Below are positions 23,660 to 31,869 of a DNA stretch of 50,217 nt, piece after piece. The notes beneath the pieces are model-generated. The model saw nothing but the letters and a program-made list of their open reading frames with translations, was not told where the DNA came from and made no database searches. Source of the stretch: an uncultured Faecalibacterium sp. (GTDB lineage Bacteria > Bacillota > Clostridia > Oscillospirales > Ruminococcaceae); the NCBI GenBank assembly GCA_900772565.1, contig CAAHET010000188.1, positions 1 to 50,217 on the forward strand, read 5' to 3'. Each line of letters opens with the position of its first letter. Position 1 is the stretch's first letter. Both the position numbers and the translations under genes were made by a program.

Positions 23660-23698
23660 GATGCCGGAAGCACCGGCATCATGAGGAGGAGAGGAACC

Positions 23699-24178
23699 AT
23701 GGGTCAGCCAGCATACGATCGTAACGCGGCGCGCCGCCGCAGGGCACCGCAGCCCCAGCGCAAAGCAAACCTGCGGGTAGCAAAGGGCGGCAAGCGGCGG
23801 TTGAATCCGCTGCAGGCCGCTGTACATAACGCCATGAATCTGGTGGCGGCAGCACTGCTGGTGGGTTTTGCCATCAGCCTGCTGTGGAGCGAGGCACAGC
23901 TGGTGGAGCTGAACGACCAGATCCAGGCCGCAAAGGCACGTCTGGTCAGCGAGCAGAGCCAGTATACCTACTACAACAGCACCCTGAACAGCAAGACCAA
24001 CATTGCCAGCGTGGAGGAGACCGCAGGGCGGCTGGGTCTGATGAAGGTAGACCCCAGCCAGATCACCTACATTCGCCTGGGCGAGAGCGGCGAACTGGTG
24101 CGCCGGGAATCCACCGTGCGGCAATGGACCGACTTTTTGTACACCGGCGCGGTGAACATTCTGGGCACCGTGAGATAA
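23699..24178 (+). CDS. ftsL: Cell division protein, FtsL/septum-initiator type
   Basis: 159 residues. A basic cytoplasmic tail (residues 1-40) is followed by one membrane helix (43-64) and an extracellular coiled coil (LWSEAQLVELNDQIQAAKARL). The segment ASVEETAGRLGLMKVDPSQITYIRL is the FtsL/DivIC-type ending. It would bridge FtsQ and the FtsW-PBP pair in the divisome. Sequence conservation in this family is low, so the name rests on topology, coiled coil and position between rsmH and the transpeptidase gene. The start at 23699 follows GAGGAGAGG. Confidence 0.85.
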   Translation: MGQPAYDRNAARRRRAPQPQRKANLRVAKGGKRRLNPLQAAVHNAMNLVAAALLVGFAISLLWSEAQLVELNDQIQAAKARLVSEQSQYTYYNSTLNSKTNIASVEETAGRLGLMKVDPSQITYIRLGESGELVRRESTVRQWTDFLYTGAVNILGTVR

Positions 24179-24184
24179 ACGGAG

Positions 24185-24211
24185 AAAGCGTGCGGCAGCG
24201 CACGCTTTTTT
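24185..24211 (+). terminator. Intrinsic-terminator-like hairpin inside the dcw operon
   Basis: AAAGCGTGC pairs with GCACGCTTT around a short loop and is followed by a T run. It lies between ftsL and the transpeptidase gene. It could reduce expression of the downstream genes. Confidence 0.6.
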
Positions 24212-24291
24212 CGGTTTATGGACACCGCAGTCTGAACAAATAACAGCGCAGGGCGCGCGGAATGCAGTGCACGCCCCGCAGGAGAGAACCA

Positions 24292-26769
24292 ATGCAAGAA
24301 CCTTTCCGTAACAAAAAAAGCAGGGGCTACCGTCTGCGTCCGGCCTCTGGCAGGGACCGGCTGGACAGCCGGGTGCGGCGGCTTTGCAGCCGTCTGGGCA
24401 TCCTTGCGGTGGTGGTGGCGGCTGCCATCGTCATCCGCAGCCTGTATAATATCCAGATCGTCCATGGGGCAGAGTACCGCCAGTACGCCGCCCAGCAGCA
24501 GCTGCTGGATACCACCATCAAGGCCACCCGCGGCGAGATCTACGATGCCTCCGGCATCACCCTTGCCTCCACCAGTGTGGTGTGGACCATCTGGGCAGAC
24601 CCCAGTTACAGCAGCATCCTTTATACCAGCAAGACCAACGATGACGACACCGTGACCAAAACGCTGGACCCTGCCATGTGCGCCGAGGTGAGCCGGGAGC
24701 TGACCCTGCGTCTGCTCTCCGGGGACGGCGAGAGCTTGGACAGTGTGGACACCTCCTCGGCAGAGTACCAGCAGCAGTACCAGACCGTTTACGATGCGCT
24801 TTCCCGGCTGGATTCCGCCTACGTTACCCTTGCCACCAAGGTGAACAACGCGGTGAAGCTTTCTATTGAAAAATACGTCACCAGCTTCAACAAGGCGCAC
24901 AAAAAAGCCACCGATACCTCCCGTAAGGGGCGCATCTCGGTGTCCTCGGAAAAGAGCTTCCAGCGCAACTACCCCTACGGTGCTTTTGCCGCAGCGGTGC
25001 TGGGCTTTACGGATGCAGACGGCATCGGCACTTACGGACTGGAAAAATCCTACCAGTCCACCTTGGCCGGTGTGGATGGCCGCACCATCACCCAGCGCAA
25101 CGCGGTGGGCAACGCCATTGCGGACGCCAACGCCACCACCTTTGCCGCCAAGGACGGCTCCAATCTGGTACTGTCGCTGGATGTGAACGTGCAGGAGATC
25201 GCGGAGCGGTACCTGAACGAGGCCATTGCAGCCAATACGGTAGAAAACCGCGGCTGCGCCATCGTGATGAATGTCAAGACCGGCGCCATCCTTGCCATGG
25301 CTTCCAAGCCGGACTTTGACCCCAACGACCCGCTGAACTACACCGCCAATGAGGCTTACCTCAACGAGCTGGTGCACGCAGAGCCGGAGCTTTACGGCAT
25401 CTATAAAAAGGATGCCGACGGCAACTACATCACCGACGAGCTGGGCAACAAAATTCTGGACGAGGAAGCGGACTATTCCGGCTACTACCGGGATATTCTG
25501 TGGAAGAACAAGACCATCACCGAGCTGTACTACCCCGGCTCTGTGTTCAAGGTCATCACCTCCGCTATGGGCATCGACTCCGGCGTGGCGACCATGAACA
25601 CCACCTTTACCTGCTCCGGCGCTTATGGCGTGGCAAAGGAGACCTACCACTGCGCAGGGCGCAAGGCGCACGGCGTCCTCAACATGGCCGAGGCACTGCG
25701 CAAGAGCTGCAACATCTACTACATCCAGCTGGGGCAGCGTGTCGGCTCGCAGCAGTTCTATAACTACTTCGATGCCTTTGGCTTTACCGCCCGCACCGGC
25801 GTAGACCTGCCCAGCGAGACCAACTTTATGCAGTATTACCGCGCCGACCAGCTGGGCGAGGTGCAGCTGGCGTCCTCCTCCTTCGGTCAGGCCATGGCCA
25901 TCACCCCGCTGCAGATGTGCACCGCTATTGCGGCCACCGTCAACGGCGGGTATTTGGTCACCCCCCATGTGGTGGATAAGATCACGGATTCTAACGGCAA
26001 TGTCATTCAGGAGATCGGCGCAAACGTGCGCCGTCAGGTCATCAGCCAGAGCGCCAGCGAGGTCATCCGGCAGATGATGGAGTACGAGGTGGGCAACGGC
26101 ACCGGCGGCGGTAAAAACGCCTATGTGTCCGGCTACCGCATCGGCGGCAAGTCCGGCACTTCCGAGCAGCTGAATATGCACCGCCGCGCCGACGGCGACT
26201 ATAAAAAGGTGGCTTCCTTCGTGGCGGTGCTGCCCGCCAACGACCCGGAAATTCTGGTCTACGTCATGCTGGACGACCCCAACAACGCAAGGACGGACTA
26301 TTCCTCCATCCTTGCAGCCCCTGTGGCGGGCAATATCATCAGTGAGGTGGCCCCCTATCTGGGCATCGCTACCGACGGCGAGGATCGCAGCGGCACCATC
26401 GTCACGGTGCCGAACCTTGTGGGGAACGAGTGGAGCAATGCACAGGTGAGCCTGAACATTCAGGGCTTGAAGCATCAATTGCAGGAGAGCCAGAGCAGCC
26501 AGACCGCTGCCCCGGTCACCTACCAGTACCCCCACGCGGGCACCAAGGTGCCCTACGGCACCACCATCTACCTGTATACCGATACCTACGAGGGCAGCCG
26601 CACCGAGGTACCGGATGTGACCGGCAAGAGTCCGGACTTTGCCCGCCAGATGCTGAGCGCCGCCGGACTGAACTGTGTGGTGGAAGGCAGCGGCACGGTG
26701 CAGGCGCAAAGCGCCGAGCCCGGCTCCAGCGTGCAGCGCGGCACCATTATCACCCTGACCTGCGGGTAA
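24292..26769 (+). CDS. Division/sporulation transpeptidase (PBP2x/SpoVD type) with PASTA domains
   Basis: 825 residues, class B penicillin-binding protein that crosslinks septal peptidoglycan. Order: basic cytoplasmic tail, membrane helix near residues 37-55, PBP dimerisation domain, transpeptidase domain with Ser417-Val-Phe-Lys420, Ser472-Cys-Asn474 and Lys620-Ser-Gly-Thr, then two PASTA domains at the C-terminus (VPNLVG..., VPDVTGKS...). All catalytic residues are present. An extra stretch just before the active serine contains DADGNYITDELGNKI, longer than I expect in this position. The start at 24292 follows GGAGAGAACCA. It pairs functionally with the FtsW encoded downstream. Confidence 0.93.
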   Translation: MQEPFRNKKSRGYRLRPASGRDRLDSRVRRLCSRLGILAVVVAAAIVIRSLYNIQIVHGAEYRQYAAQQQLLDTTIKATRGEIYDASGITLASTSVVWTIWADPSYSSILYTSKTNDDDTVTKTLDPAMCAEVSRELTLRLLSGDGESLDSVDTSSAEYQQQYQTVYDALSRLDSAYVTLATKVNNAVKLSIEKYVTSFNKAHKKATDTSRKGRISVSSEKSFQRNYPYGAFAAAVLGFTDADGIGTYGLEKSYQSTLAGVDGRTITQRNAVGNAIADANATTFAAKDGSNLVLSLDVNVQEIAERYLNEAIAANTVENRGCAIVMNVKTGAILAMASKPDFDPNDPLNYTANEAYLNELVHAEPELYGIYKKDADGNYITDELGNKILDEEADYSGYYRDILWKNKTITELYYPGSVFKVITSAMGIDSGVATMNTTFTCSGAYGVAKETYHCAGRKAHGVLNMAEALRKSCNIYYIQLGQRVGSQQFYNYFDAFGFTARTGVDLPSETNFMQYYRADQLGEVQLASSSFGQAMAITPLQMCTAIAATVNGGYLVTPHVVDKITDSNGNVIQEIGANVRRQVISQSASEVIRQMMEYEVGNGTGGGKNAYVSGYRIGGKSGTSEQLNMHRRADGDYKKVASFVAVLPANDPEILVYVMLDDPNNARTDYSSILAAPVAGNIISEVAPYLGIATDGEDRSGTIVTVPNLVGNEWSNAQVSLNIQGLKHQLQESQSSQTAAPVTYQYPHAGTKVPYGTTIYLYTDTYEGSRTEVPDVTGKSPDFARQMLSAAGLNCVVEGSGTVQAQSAEPGSSVQRGTIITLTCG

Positions 26770-26820
26770 AACAGCTTTTTCAGCATCTTCGACCAAAGCT
26801 TTCCGCTATGTGGAAGCACA

Positions 26821-26868
26821 AAAGCCTTCCCCCAGCCGGGGGAAGGTGTAAGGCAGTGACGGATGAGG
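26821..26868 (+). repeat. Degenerate REP-like palindromic element
   Basis: CCTTCCCCC and GGGGGAAGG form a hairpin. It is followed by GTGACGGATGAGG, a tail I associate with dispersed palindromic repeats of gut Clostridia. The second hairpin usually between the two is missing. It lies between the PBP gene and murF. Short relatives may lie at 2315-2333 and 12942-12958. Confidence 0.5.
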
Positions 26869-26903
26869 ATGCAGCATTCAATAGAACGAGAGGGGATACA
26901 ACA

Positions 26904-28286
26904 ATGGAAAAGATCCATGCAAGCAAGCTTCTGGCAGGGCTGGTGCCTGCCGGAACATTGACCAGTGACCCGGAGGTGGCACTGGTCACCACTGACAGCC
27001 GCGAGGTAAAGCCCGGCTGCATTTTTGTGGCCTTCCCCGGCGAGCGGTTCGACGGCCATGATTTCGCCGCCCGTGCGCTGGAGCAGGGCGCGGAGTATGT
27101 GGTGGTCAACCATCCCGTGCCCGGTGTGCCGGAGGAAAAAGCCATCCTTTGCCCGGACAGCTACCACGCCATGATGGTGATGGGCGCGAACTACCGCAGC
27201 CAGTACCACCCCAAGATGGTGGGCGTGACCGGCAGCGTGGGCAAGACCACCACCAAGCAGATGACCTATGCCGCCCTGAGCGGTTTTGGCGAGACCATCA
27301 AGACTGAGGGCAACCAGAACAACGAGCTGGGCATGCCCCGCACCTTGATGCGGCTGGAAAGCAGCACCGAGTACGCGGTCATCGAGATGGGCATGAGCCA
27401 TGCAGGTGAGATCGACCGTCTGGCGCGGGCGGCACGCCCGGATGTGGGCATCATTACCTGCATCGGCGTGTCCCACATCGGCAATCTGGGCAGTCAGGAG
27501 AACATCTGCAAGGCAAAGCTGGAGATCTGCAACGGTCTGCCGGAGGGTGCGCCGCTGGTGCTGAACTACGACGACCCCTTCCTGCGCAAGGCAGCGCTGC
27601 CCGCCCATGTGCGCCCGGTGTGGTTCAGCCTGAACGATGAGAACGCTGATGTCTGTGCACTGTCCATCCGGCAGGAGGCTGACGGCATGAGTTTTGTGCT
27701 GGAAGATCAGGAGCACGGCACCTTTGTGGTGAATATCCCCGCCATGGGACGCCATAATGTGGCAAACGCTCTGGCCGCCTACTGCGCCGCCACCCGGTTG
27801 GGCTGCGACGCCAAGAGGGTCATCCATGGTCTGTCCAACTTTGAGCAGACCGGCCGCCGCCAGAAGGTGGTGGACAGCGAGGGCGTGACCGTCATCGAGG
27901 ACTGCTACAACGCAAACCCGGACAGCATGAAGGCCGCGCTGGCGATGTTCAAGGACTTCCCCTGCAAGCGCCGCTTTGCCCTGCTGGGCGATATGCTGGA
28001 GCTGGGCGAGCTGAGCCGCGAAGCACACGAGGAGCTGGGACGCCTTGCCGCCGAGAGCGGGCTGTACTGCCTGATCACCTACGGCGAGCAGGCCAAGCGC
28101 ACCGCCGTGGTGGCTGCTGCCAAGGGGGTAAAGACCCTGCACGCGGAAAATTACCGCGAGGCCGCCGATGCTCTGTTGGACCGTGTGCAGCCCGGCGATG
28201 CCATTCTGGTAAAGGCCAGCCATGGCATGGCGCTGGAAAAAGTGCTGGATATCTTCTATGCAGAGCATAAAGAAGCGGAAGTATAA
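26904..28286 (+). CDS. murF: UDP-N-acetylmuramoyl-tripeptide--D-alanyl-D-alanine ligase
   Basis: 460 residues, cytoplasmic Mur ligase that adds D-Ala-D-Ala to UDP-MurNAc-tripeptide with ATP. The N-terminal domain has the motif TTDSREVKPGCIFVAFPGERFDGH. The ATP loop is GVTGSVGKTTTKQ, NNELGMPRTLM is a MurF signature, and GRRQKVVDSEGVTVIEDCYNANPDSM is the C-terminal-domain marker. The start at 26904 lies after AGAGGGGATACAACA. It sits between the transpeptidase gene and the mraY-like gene, as in classical dcw clusters. Confidence 0.95.
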   Translation: MEKIHASKLLAGLVPAGTLTSDPEVALVTTDSREVKPGCIFVAFPGERFDGHDFAARALEQGAEYVVVNHPVPGVPEEKAILCPDSYHAMMVMGANYRSQYHPKMVGVTGSVGKTTTKQMTYAALSGFGETIKTEGNQNNELGMPRTLMRLESSTEYAVIEMGMSHAGEIDRLARAARPDVGIITCIGVSHIGNLGSQENICKAKLEICNGLPEGAPLVLNYDDPFLRKAALPAHVRPVWFSLNDENADVCALSIRQEADGMSFVLEDQEHGTFVVNIPAMGRHNVANALAAYCAATRLGCDAKRVIHGLSNFEQTGRRQKVVDSEGVTVIEDCYNANPDSMKAALAMFKDFPCKRRFALLGDMLELGELSREAHEELGRLAAESGLYCLITYGEQAKRTAVVAAAKGVKTLHAENYREAADALLDRVQPGDAILVKASHGMALEKVLDIFYAEHKEAEV

Positions 28287-28314
28287 CTTTTTGGCGAAAT
28301 GGAGTGTCTGAGTT

Positions 28315-29310
28315 ATGGAGCGTTTCGCCTTGGCAGCGGCGGTGGTGCTGGGCTTTGCTCTTACGGCAGCCCTGTGCAGCCTGTTTGTGCCGCTGCGGCG
28401 GGTGCTGGAACGCCGCGAACAACAACAGCAGCCGGTACAGTCTGAGCAGCCCCGGCCTGCACCCCTGCGCGCCCCGCTGTGGGGCGGGCTGTGTGCGGCG
28501 GCGGGCACGGTGGCTGCGGTGGGCGTGGGCTGGCTTGCCGCCTGCGTAGGCCAGCCGGAGCTGCTGGGCAGTGAGGGCCGGCTGATGACGCGGCTGCTCA
28601 CGGCACTGGCGGGGGCGCTTGCCTTTGGGGCAGTGGGTCTTGCAGAGGACCTTGCCCGGATGCGCAGCCCGGCGGCGCTGGGGCTGCGGCGGGACGTGCG
28701 CCTTTTGCTGGAAGCACTGGCGGCGGCGTTCGTCCTTTTGCTGCTGCGGGCAGCGGGCTGTCTGCCCCGGGGACTGGGCGTGCCCGGGGCAGGGTATGTG
28801 CTGCTGGGCAGTGCCGTGCCCTTTTTGTGGGCGGTGCTCATGGTAACACTGGCCGAGTGTGCCCGCGTAGCCGAGCGGGACGAGGGAACCGTATGCGGTG
28901 CAGCCTTTGTGGCCATGCTGGCGCTGATGATGGCAGAGGCCGGTCTGGGCGTTTCCGGGCTGGCAGTGCTGCCCGCCGCGCTTGCCGGGGCGCTAGTGGC
29001 ACTGCTGCTGTGGGCGTTCCCCCCGGCAAAGCTGGGGGTGGGCTGCTGCGGCAGTCTGCTGGCGGCGGGTGCCATCGGCTGTATCCCGCTCAGTCTGGAC
29101 ATGACCAGCCTGACTGTGCCGCTGGCGCTGCCCTTCTGGGCGGCGGGCGGACTTTTGGCGGCGCAGCTGCTGTGTGCAAAGCGCACCGGCAAGCCTTTGC
29201 GCTGCTGGGTAAAAAAGCATAAAATGAGCCCGGAGACAGTGTTCCTGTGCAGCTTTGCGCTGAGCGCTGTCGGCTATGTGCTGGCGCTGGCGCTGCTGCG
29301 CTGGTGCTGA
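28315..29310 (+). CDS. MraY-like membrane protein lacking catalytic residues
   Basis: 331 residues, about ten membrane helices, in exactly the slot of mraY between murF and ftsW. Segments align with MraY: APLRAPLWGG with the TPTMGG loop; VGLAEDLARM...ALGL (109-124) with GFLDD...LGL; FPPAKLGVGCCGSL (235-248) with the PAKVFMGDxGSL motif; and KHKMSPETV with the region near the HHH motif. But the first aspartate of DD is Glu111, the catalytic Asp of MGD is Cys244, the TDGLDGL motif is absent and the three histidines are absent. The frame is intact and of normal length. It is therefore probably a non-catalytic MraY paralogue, for example a scaffold, and a real mraY must lie elsewhere. The function is unknown. 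Confidence 0.75.
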   Translation: MERFALAAAVVLGFALTAALCSLFVPLRRVLERREQQQQPVQSEQPRPAPLRAPLWGGLCAAAGTVAAVGVGWLAACVGQPELLGSEGRLMTRLLTALAGALAFGAVGLAEDLARMRSPAALGLRRDVRLLLEALAAAFVLLLLRAAGCLPRGLGVPGAGYVLLGSAVPFLWAVLMVTLAECARVAERDEGTVCGAAFVAMLALMMAEAGLGVSGLAVLPAALAGALVALLLWAFPPAKLGVGCCGSLLAAGAIGCIPLSLDMTSLTVPLALPFWAAGGLLAAQLLCAKRTGKPLRCWVKKHKMSPETVFLCSFALSAVGYVLALALLRWC

Positions 29311-29338
29311 CCGGGTACAGAGAGGGAAGGGAGCGCAG

Positions 29339-30652
29339 ATGGCGACTATCCGCAAAAAACACAGAGCGCCGGTGTCGGTGTTCCAGCGAGACCCGGGCCC
29401 GTGGTCCCGGCTGCTGATCGACTGGCTGGCTACGCTGGCCGTTATTATGGTCTTTGGGCTGGTGATGCTGTTCAGCGCCAGCTACACCACCGGCTACCTG
29501 CGCATGGGCGACAGCTTCCATTACATCAAGCAGCAGGCGCTGTGCATGATGCTCGGGCTGGGCTGTATGTTCCTTATGAGCTATGTGGACCACCGTTTTC
29601 TGCGCAAAATGGTGGTGCCGGGGTACATCATCGTACTGGCCATGCTGGCCGTCACCCTGACTATGGCACCCCTGAACGGCTGCCGCCGCTGGATCCGCTT
29701 CGGCGGGCTGACGCTGCAATCCTCGGAGGTGGCAAAGTTTGAGATGATCCTGTTCAGCTCCCATCTTGCGGCTAAAGCGCCGCAGGTGGAGCGGCTGGAC
29801 CCGGAGCGCCGCATTCTGCTTACCCCCGGGGAGTGGCTGCGGGTGCGGGTGTGGAAGCAGCTGGTGGTGCCGGTGCTGCCCCTTATACCGGTGGTCATCC
29901 TGCTGGCGCTGGAGCCGCACATGTCCGGCATCGTGCTGACGGTGGCGGTGGTGGGCACCATCCTGCTGCTGTCCGGCAGCGGCGGTGTGCTGACATGGGC
30001 GGGTGCCGTCACGGCGGGCGCCCTACTGGAGACCCTGCTCTCCCATGTGGACTCCATTCCTTACCTGCAAAAACGTCTGGACGGCTGGACGCAGGACCTG
30101 AGCAAGATGACCGACCAGACCGTGCAGAGCCTTTACGCCATCGGTTCCGGCGGGCTGAAGGGACTGGGGCTGGGCAACAGCGTGGAAAAGCAGCTTTGGC
30201 TGCCGGAAAGCACCAACGACTTCATCTTCAGCGTGGTGTGTGAGGAACTGGGCTTCATCGGCGCAGTGCTCATCATCGTACTGTTCGTGCTGTTCATCGT
30301 GCAGGGGCTGCTCATTGCCTATAAGGCGGAGAACCTGTACTGCACCATGGTGGGTATCGGTATCATGGCACAGATCGCGTGGCAGGTGTTCTGCAACATC
30401 GCCGTGGTCACCAATACCCTGCCAAACACCGGCATCAGCCTGCCCTTCTTCTCCTCCGGCGGCACCAGCCTGATCCTGCTGCTGGCAGAGATGGGCGTAA
30501 TGGTGAACATCGGCCGCAACGGCGAGAGGGCAGCGCAGCAGCGGGAGCAGATGCGTGCCCAGCGGGAGGCTGCCCGCGCCGAGCGGGAAGCAGAACTTGC
30601 CCGCAAGACCATTGATCTGGCTTCTGCCCGCGCAGCCCGTACAGAACAGTAA
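29339..30652 (+). CDS. ftsW: Septal peptidoglycan polymerase FtsW (SEDS family)
   Basis: 437 residues with about ten membrane helices. It polymerises lipid II together with the class B PBP encoded upstream. Family markers: MLFSASY in the first helix, RRWIRFGGLTLQSSEVAKF, LEPHMSGIVL, SGGLKGLGLGNSVEKQLWLPESTNDFIFSVVCEELGF and NTLPNTGISLPFFSSGGTSL. The last 55 residues form a charged helix (REQMRAQREAARAEREAELA) longer than in many FtsW proteins. The start at 29339 (MATIRKKHR) follows GAAGGGAG; an earlier frame overlapping the previous gene is rejected. RodA cannot be excluded by sequence alone, but the position favours FtsW. Confidence 0.93.
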   Translation: MATIRKKHRAPVSVFQRDPGPWSRLLIDWLATLAVIMVFGLVMLFSASYTTGYLRMGDSFHYIKQQALCMMLGLGCMFLMSYVDHRFLRKMVVPGYIIVLAMLAVTLTMAPLNGCRRWIRFGGLTLQSSEVAKFEMILFSSHLAAKAPQVERLDPERRILLTPGEWLRVRVWKQLVVPVLPLIPVVILLALEPHMSGIVLTVAVVGTILLLSGSGGVLTWAGAVTAGALLETLLSHVDSIPYLQKRLDGWTQDLSKMTDQTVQSLYAIGSGGLKGLGLGNSVEKQLWLPESTNDFIFSVVCEELGFIGAVLIIVLFVLFIVQGLLIAYKAENLYCTMVGIGIMAQIAWQVFCNIAVVTNTLPNTGISLPFFSSGGTSLILLLAEMGVMVNIGRNGERAAQQREQMRAQREAARAEREAELARKTIDLASARAARTEQ

Positions 30653-30707
30653 AACAAACCGCAAGCCCGCCCGGCCGCAGGCCGAGCGTTTATAAGGAGG
30701 AATCACC

Positions 30708-31835
30708 ATGCGTGTTCTCATTGCAGCCGGCGGCACTGCCGGACATATCAACCCCGCACTGGCCATTGCCGGTGCTTTGAAAAAGGCCGACCCCACCGCC
30801 GAGATCCACTTTGCAGGCCGTAAGGAGGGCATGGAGTACCGTCTGGTCACACAGGCAGGCTACCCCTTCCACCACATCGAGATCACCGGCTTCCAGCGCA
30901 AGCTCAGCCTGCACAACATCAAGCGCAACATCGTTACCCTGTGGAATCTGGCCCTCTCCGGCCCCAAGGCCAAGGCTATGATGAAAGAGGTAAAGCCGGA
31001 TCTCGTCATCGGCTGCGGCGGCTATGTGTCCGGCCCGGTGGTGCGATGCGCCGCCAAAATGGGCATCCACACCGCCCTGCACGAGCAGAACGCTTTCCCC
31101 GGGGTGACCAACAAGCTGCTGGCTCCGGATGTGGATATCGTGTTTGCCGCTGTGCCCGCCGCTGTGGAAAAGCTGGGCGCACCGGACAAGACCCTTGTGG
31201 TGGGCAACCCTGTGCGGCCGGAGGTGTTTGTACAGGCTGCGAACCGCGAAGCCATCCGTGCACAGCTGGGTGCGGGCGACCGCACCGTCATCCTGTCCTT
31301 CGGCGGCAGTCTGGGTGCGCGCCGGGTCAACGAGGTGGTGGCAGACCTGTGCGCATGGGAGCAGCACGAACACAAGCCGGTGCTGCACCTGCACGCCACC
31401 GGGCAGTACGGGGTGCAGCTGTTTGAGCAGCTGCAAAAGCAAAAGGATTTTGCCCCCGGAGAAAGCCTTGTGGTAAAGGAATACATCAACAATATGCCGG
31501 AGCTGCTGGCTGCGGCAGACCTCGTCATCAGCCGTGCCGGTGCGCTGACGCTGGCTGAGCTGGAAGCCGTGGGACGCGCCGCGGTGCTGATCCCCAGCCC
31601 TAATGTGGCGGAGAACCACCAGTACTACAACGCCATGGAACTGCAAAAGGCCGGGGCGGCTGTGGTGATCGAAGAAAAAGACCTGACCGGCGAAAAGCTG
31701 GTGCAGACCGTTTCTGCCATGCTGGCACAGCCCGGCAAACTGGCTGAGATGGGCAAAAACGCCCGCAGCCTGTCGGTGGACGATAGTTTGGACCGCATTA
31801 CTGCGGCACTGCTCAAGCTGGTAAAGACTGCGTGA
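30708..31835 (+). CDS. murG: UDP-GlcNAc--lipid I N-acetylglucosaminyltransferase
   Basis: 375 residues, membrane-associated GT-B enzyme (family 28) that makes lipid II from lipid I. The N-terminal glycine loop is IAAGGTAGHINPALAIA. VIGCGGYVSGPVV, LHEQNAFPGVTNKLL and the donor-site run ISRAGALTLAELEAVGRAAVLIP are MurG markers. The size is normal and the protein complete. The start is supported by AAGGAGGAATCACC directly upstream. It follows ftsW by 55 bases. Confidence 0.96.
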   Translation: MRVLIAAGGTAGHINPALAIAGALKKADPTAEIHFAGRKEGMEYRLVTQAGYPFHHIEITGFQRKLSLHNIKRNIVTLWNLALSGPKAKAMMKEVKPDLVIGCGGYVSGPVVRCAAKMGIHTALHEQNAFPGVTNKLLAPDVDIVFAAVPAAVEKLGAPDKTLVVGNPVRPEVFVQAANREAIRAQLGAGDRTVILSFGGSLGARRVNEVVADLCAWEQHEHKPVLHLHATGQYGVQLFEQLQKQKDFAPGESLVVKEYINNMPELLAAADLVISRAGALTLAELEAVGRAAVLIPSPNVAENHQYYNAMELQKAGAAVVIEEKDLTGEKLVQTVSAMLAQPGKLAEMGKNARSLSVDDSLDRITAALLKLVKTA

Positions 31836-31869
31836 TGCAGACCCGGAATAAACAAGAAGGAAGGTGCGA

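Noticed and set aside
24067..26796. 909-residue open frame on the minus strand
   Set aside because: It lies opposite the complete transpeptidase gene, is His/Gly/Val-rich in the manner of GC-rich antisense frames, and has no recognisable domain or ribosome site.
26586..29192. 868-residue open frame on the minus strand
   Set aside because: Antisense to murF and the mraY-like gene; Ser/Ala/Arg-rich composition without domain.
28315..29310. Functional mraY
   Set aside because: The catalytic aspartates and histidine cluster are replaced although the frame is intact, so I do not name it mraY.
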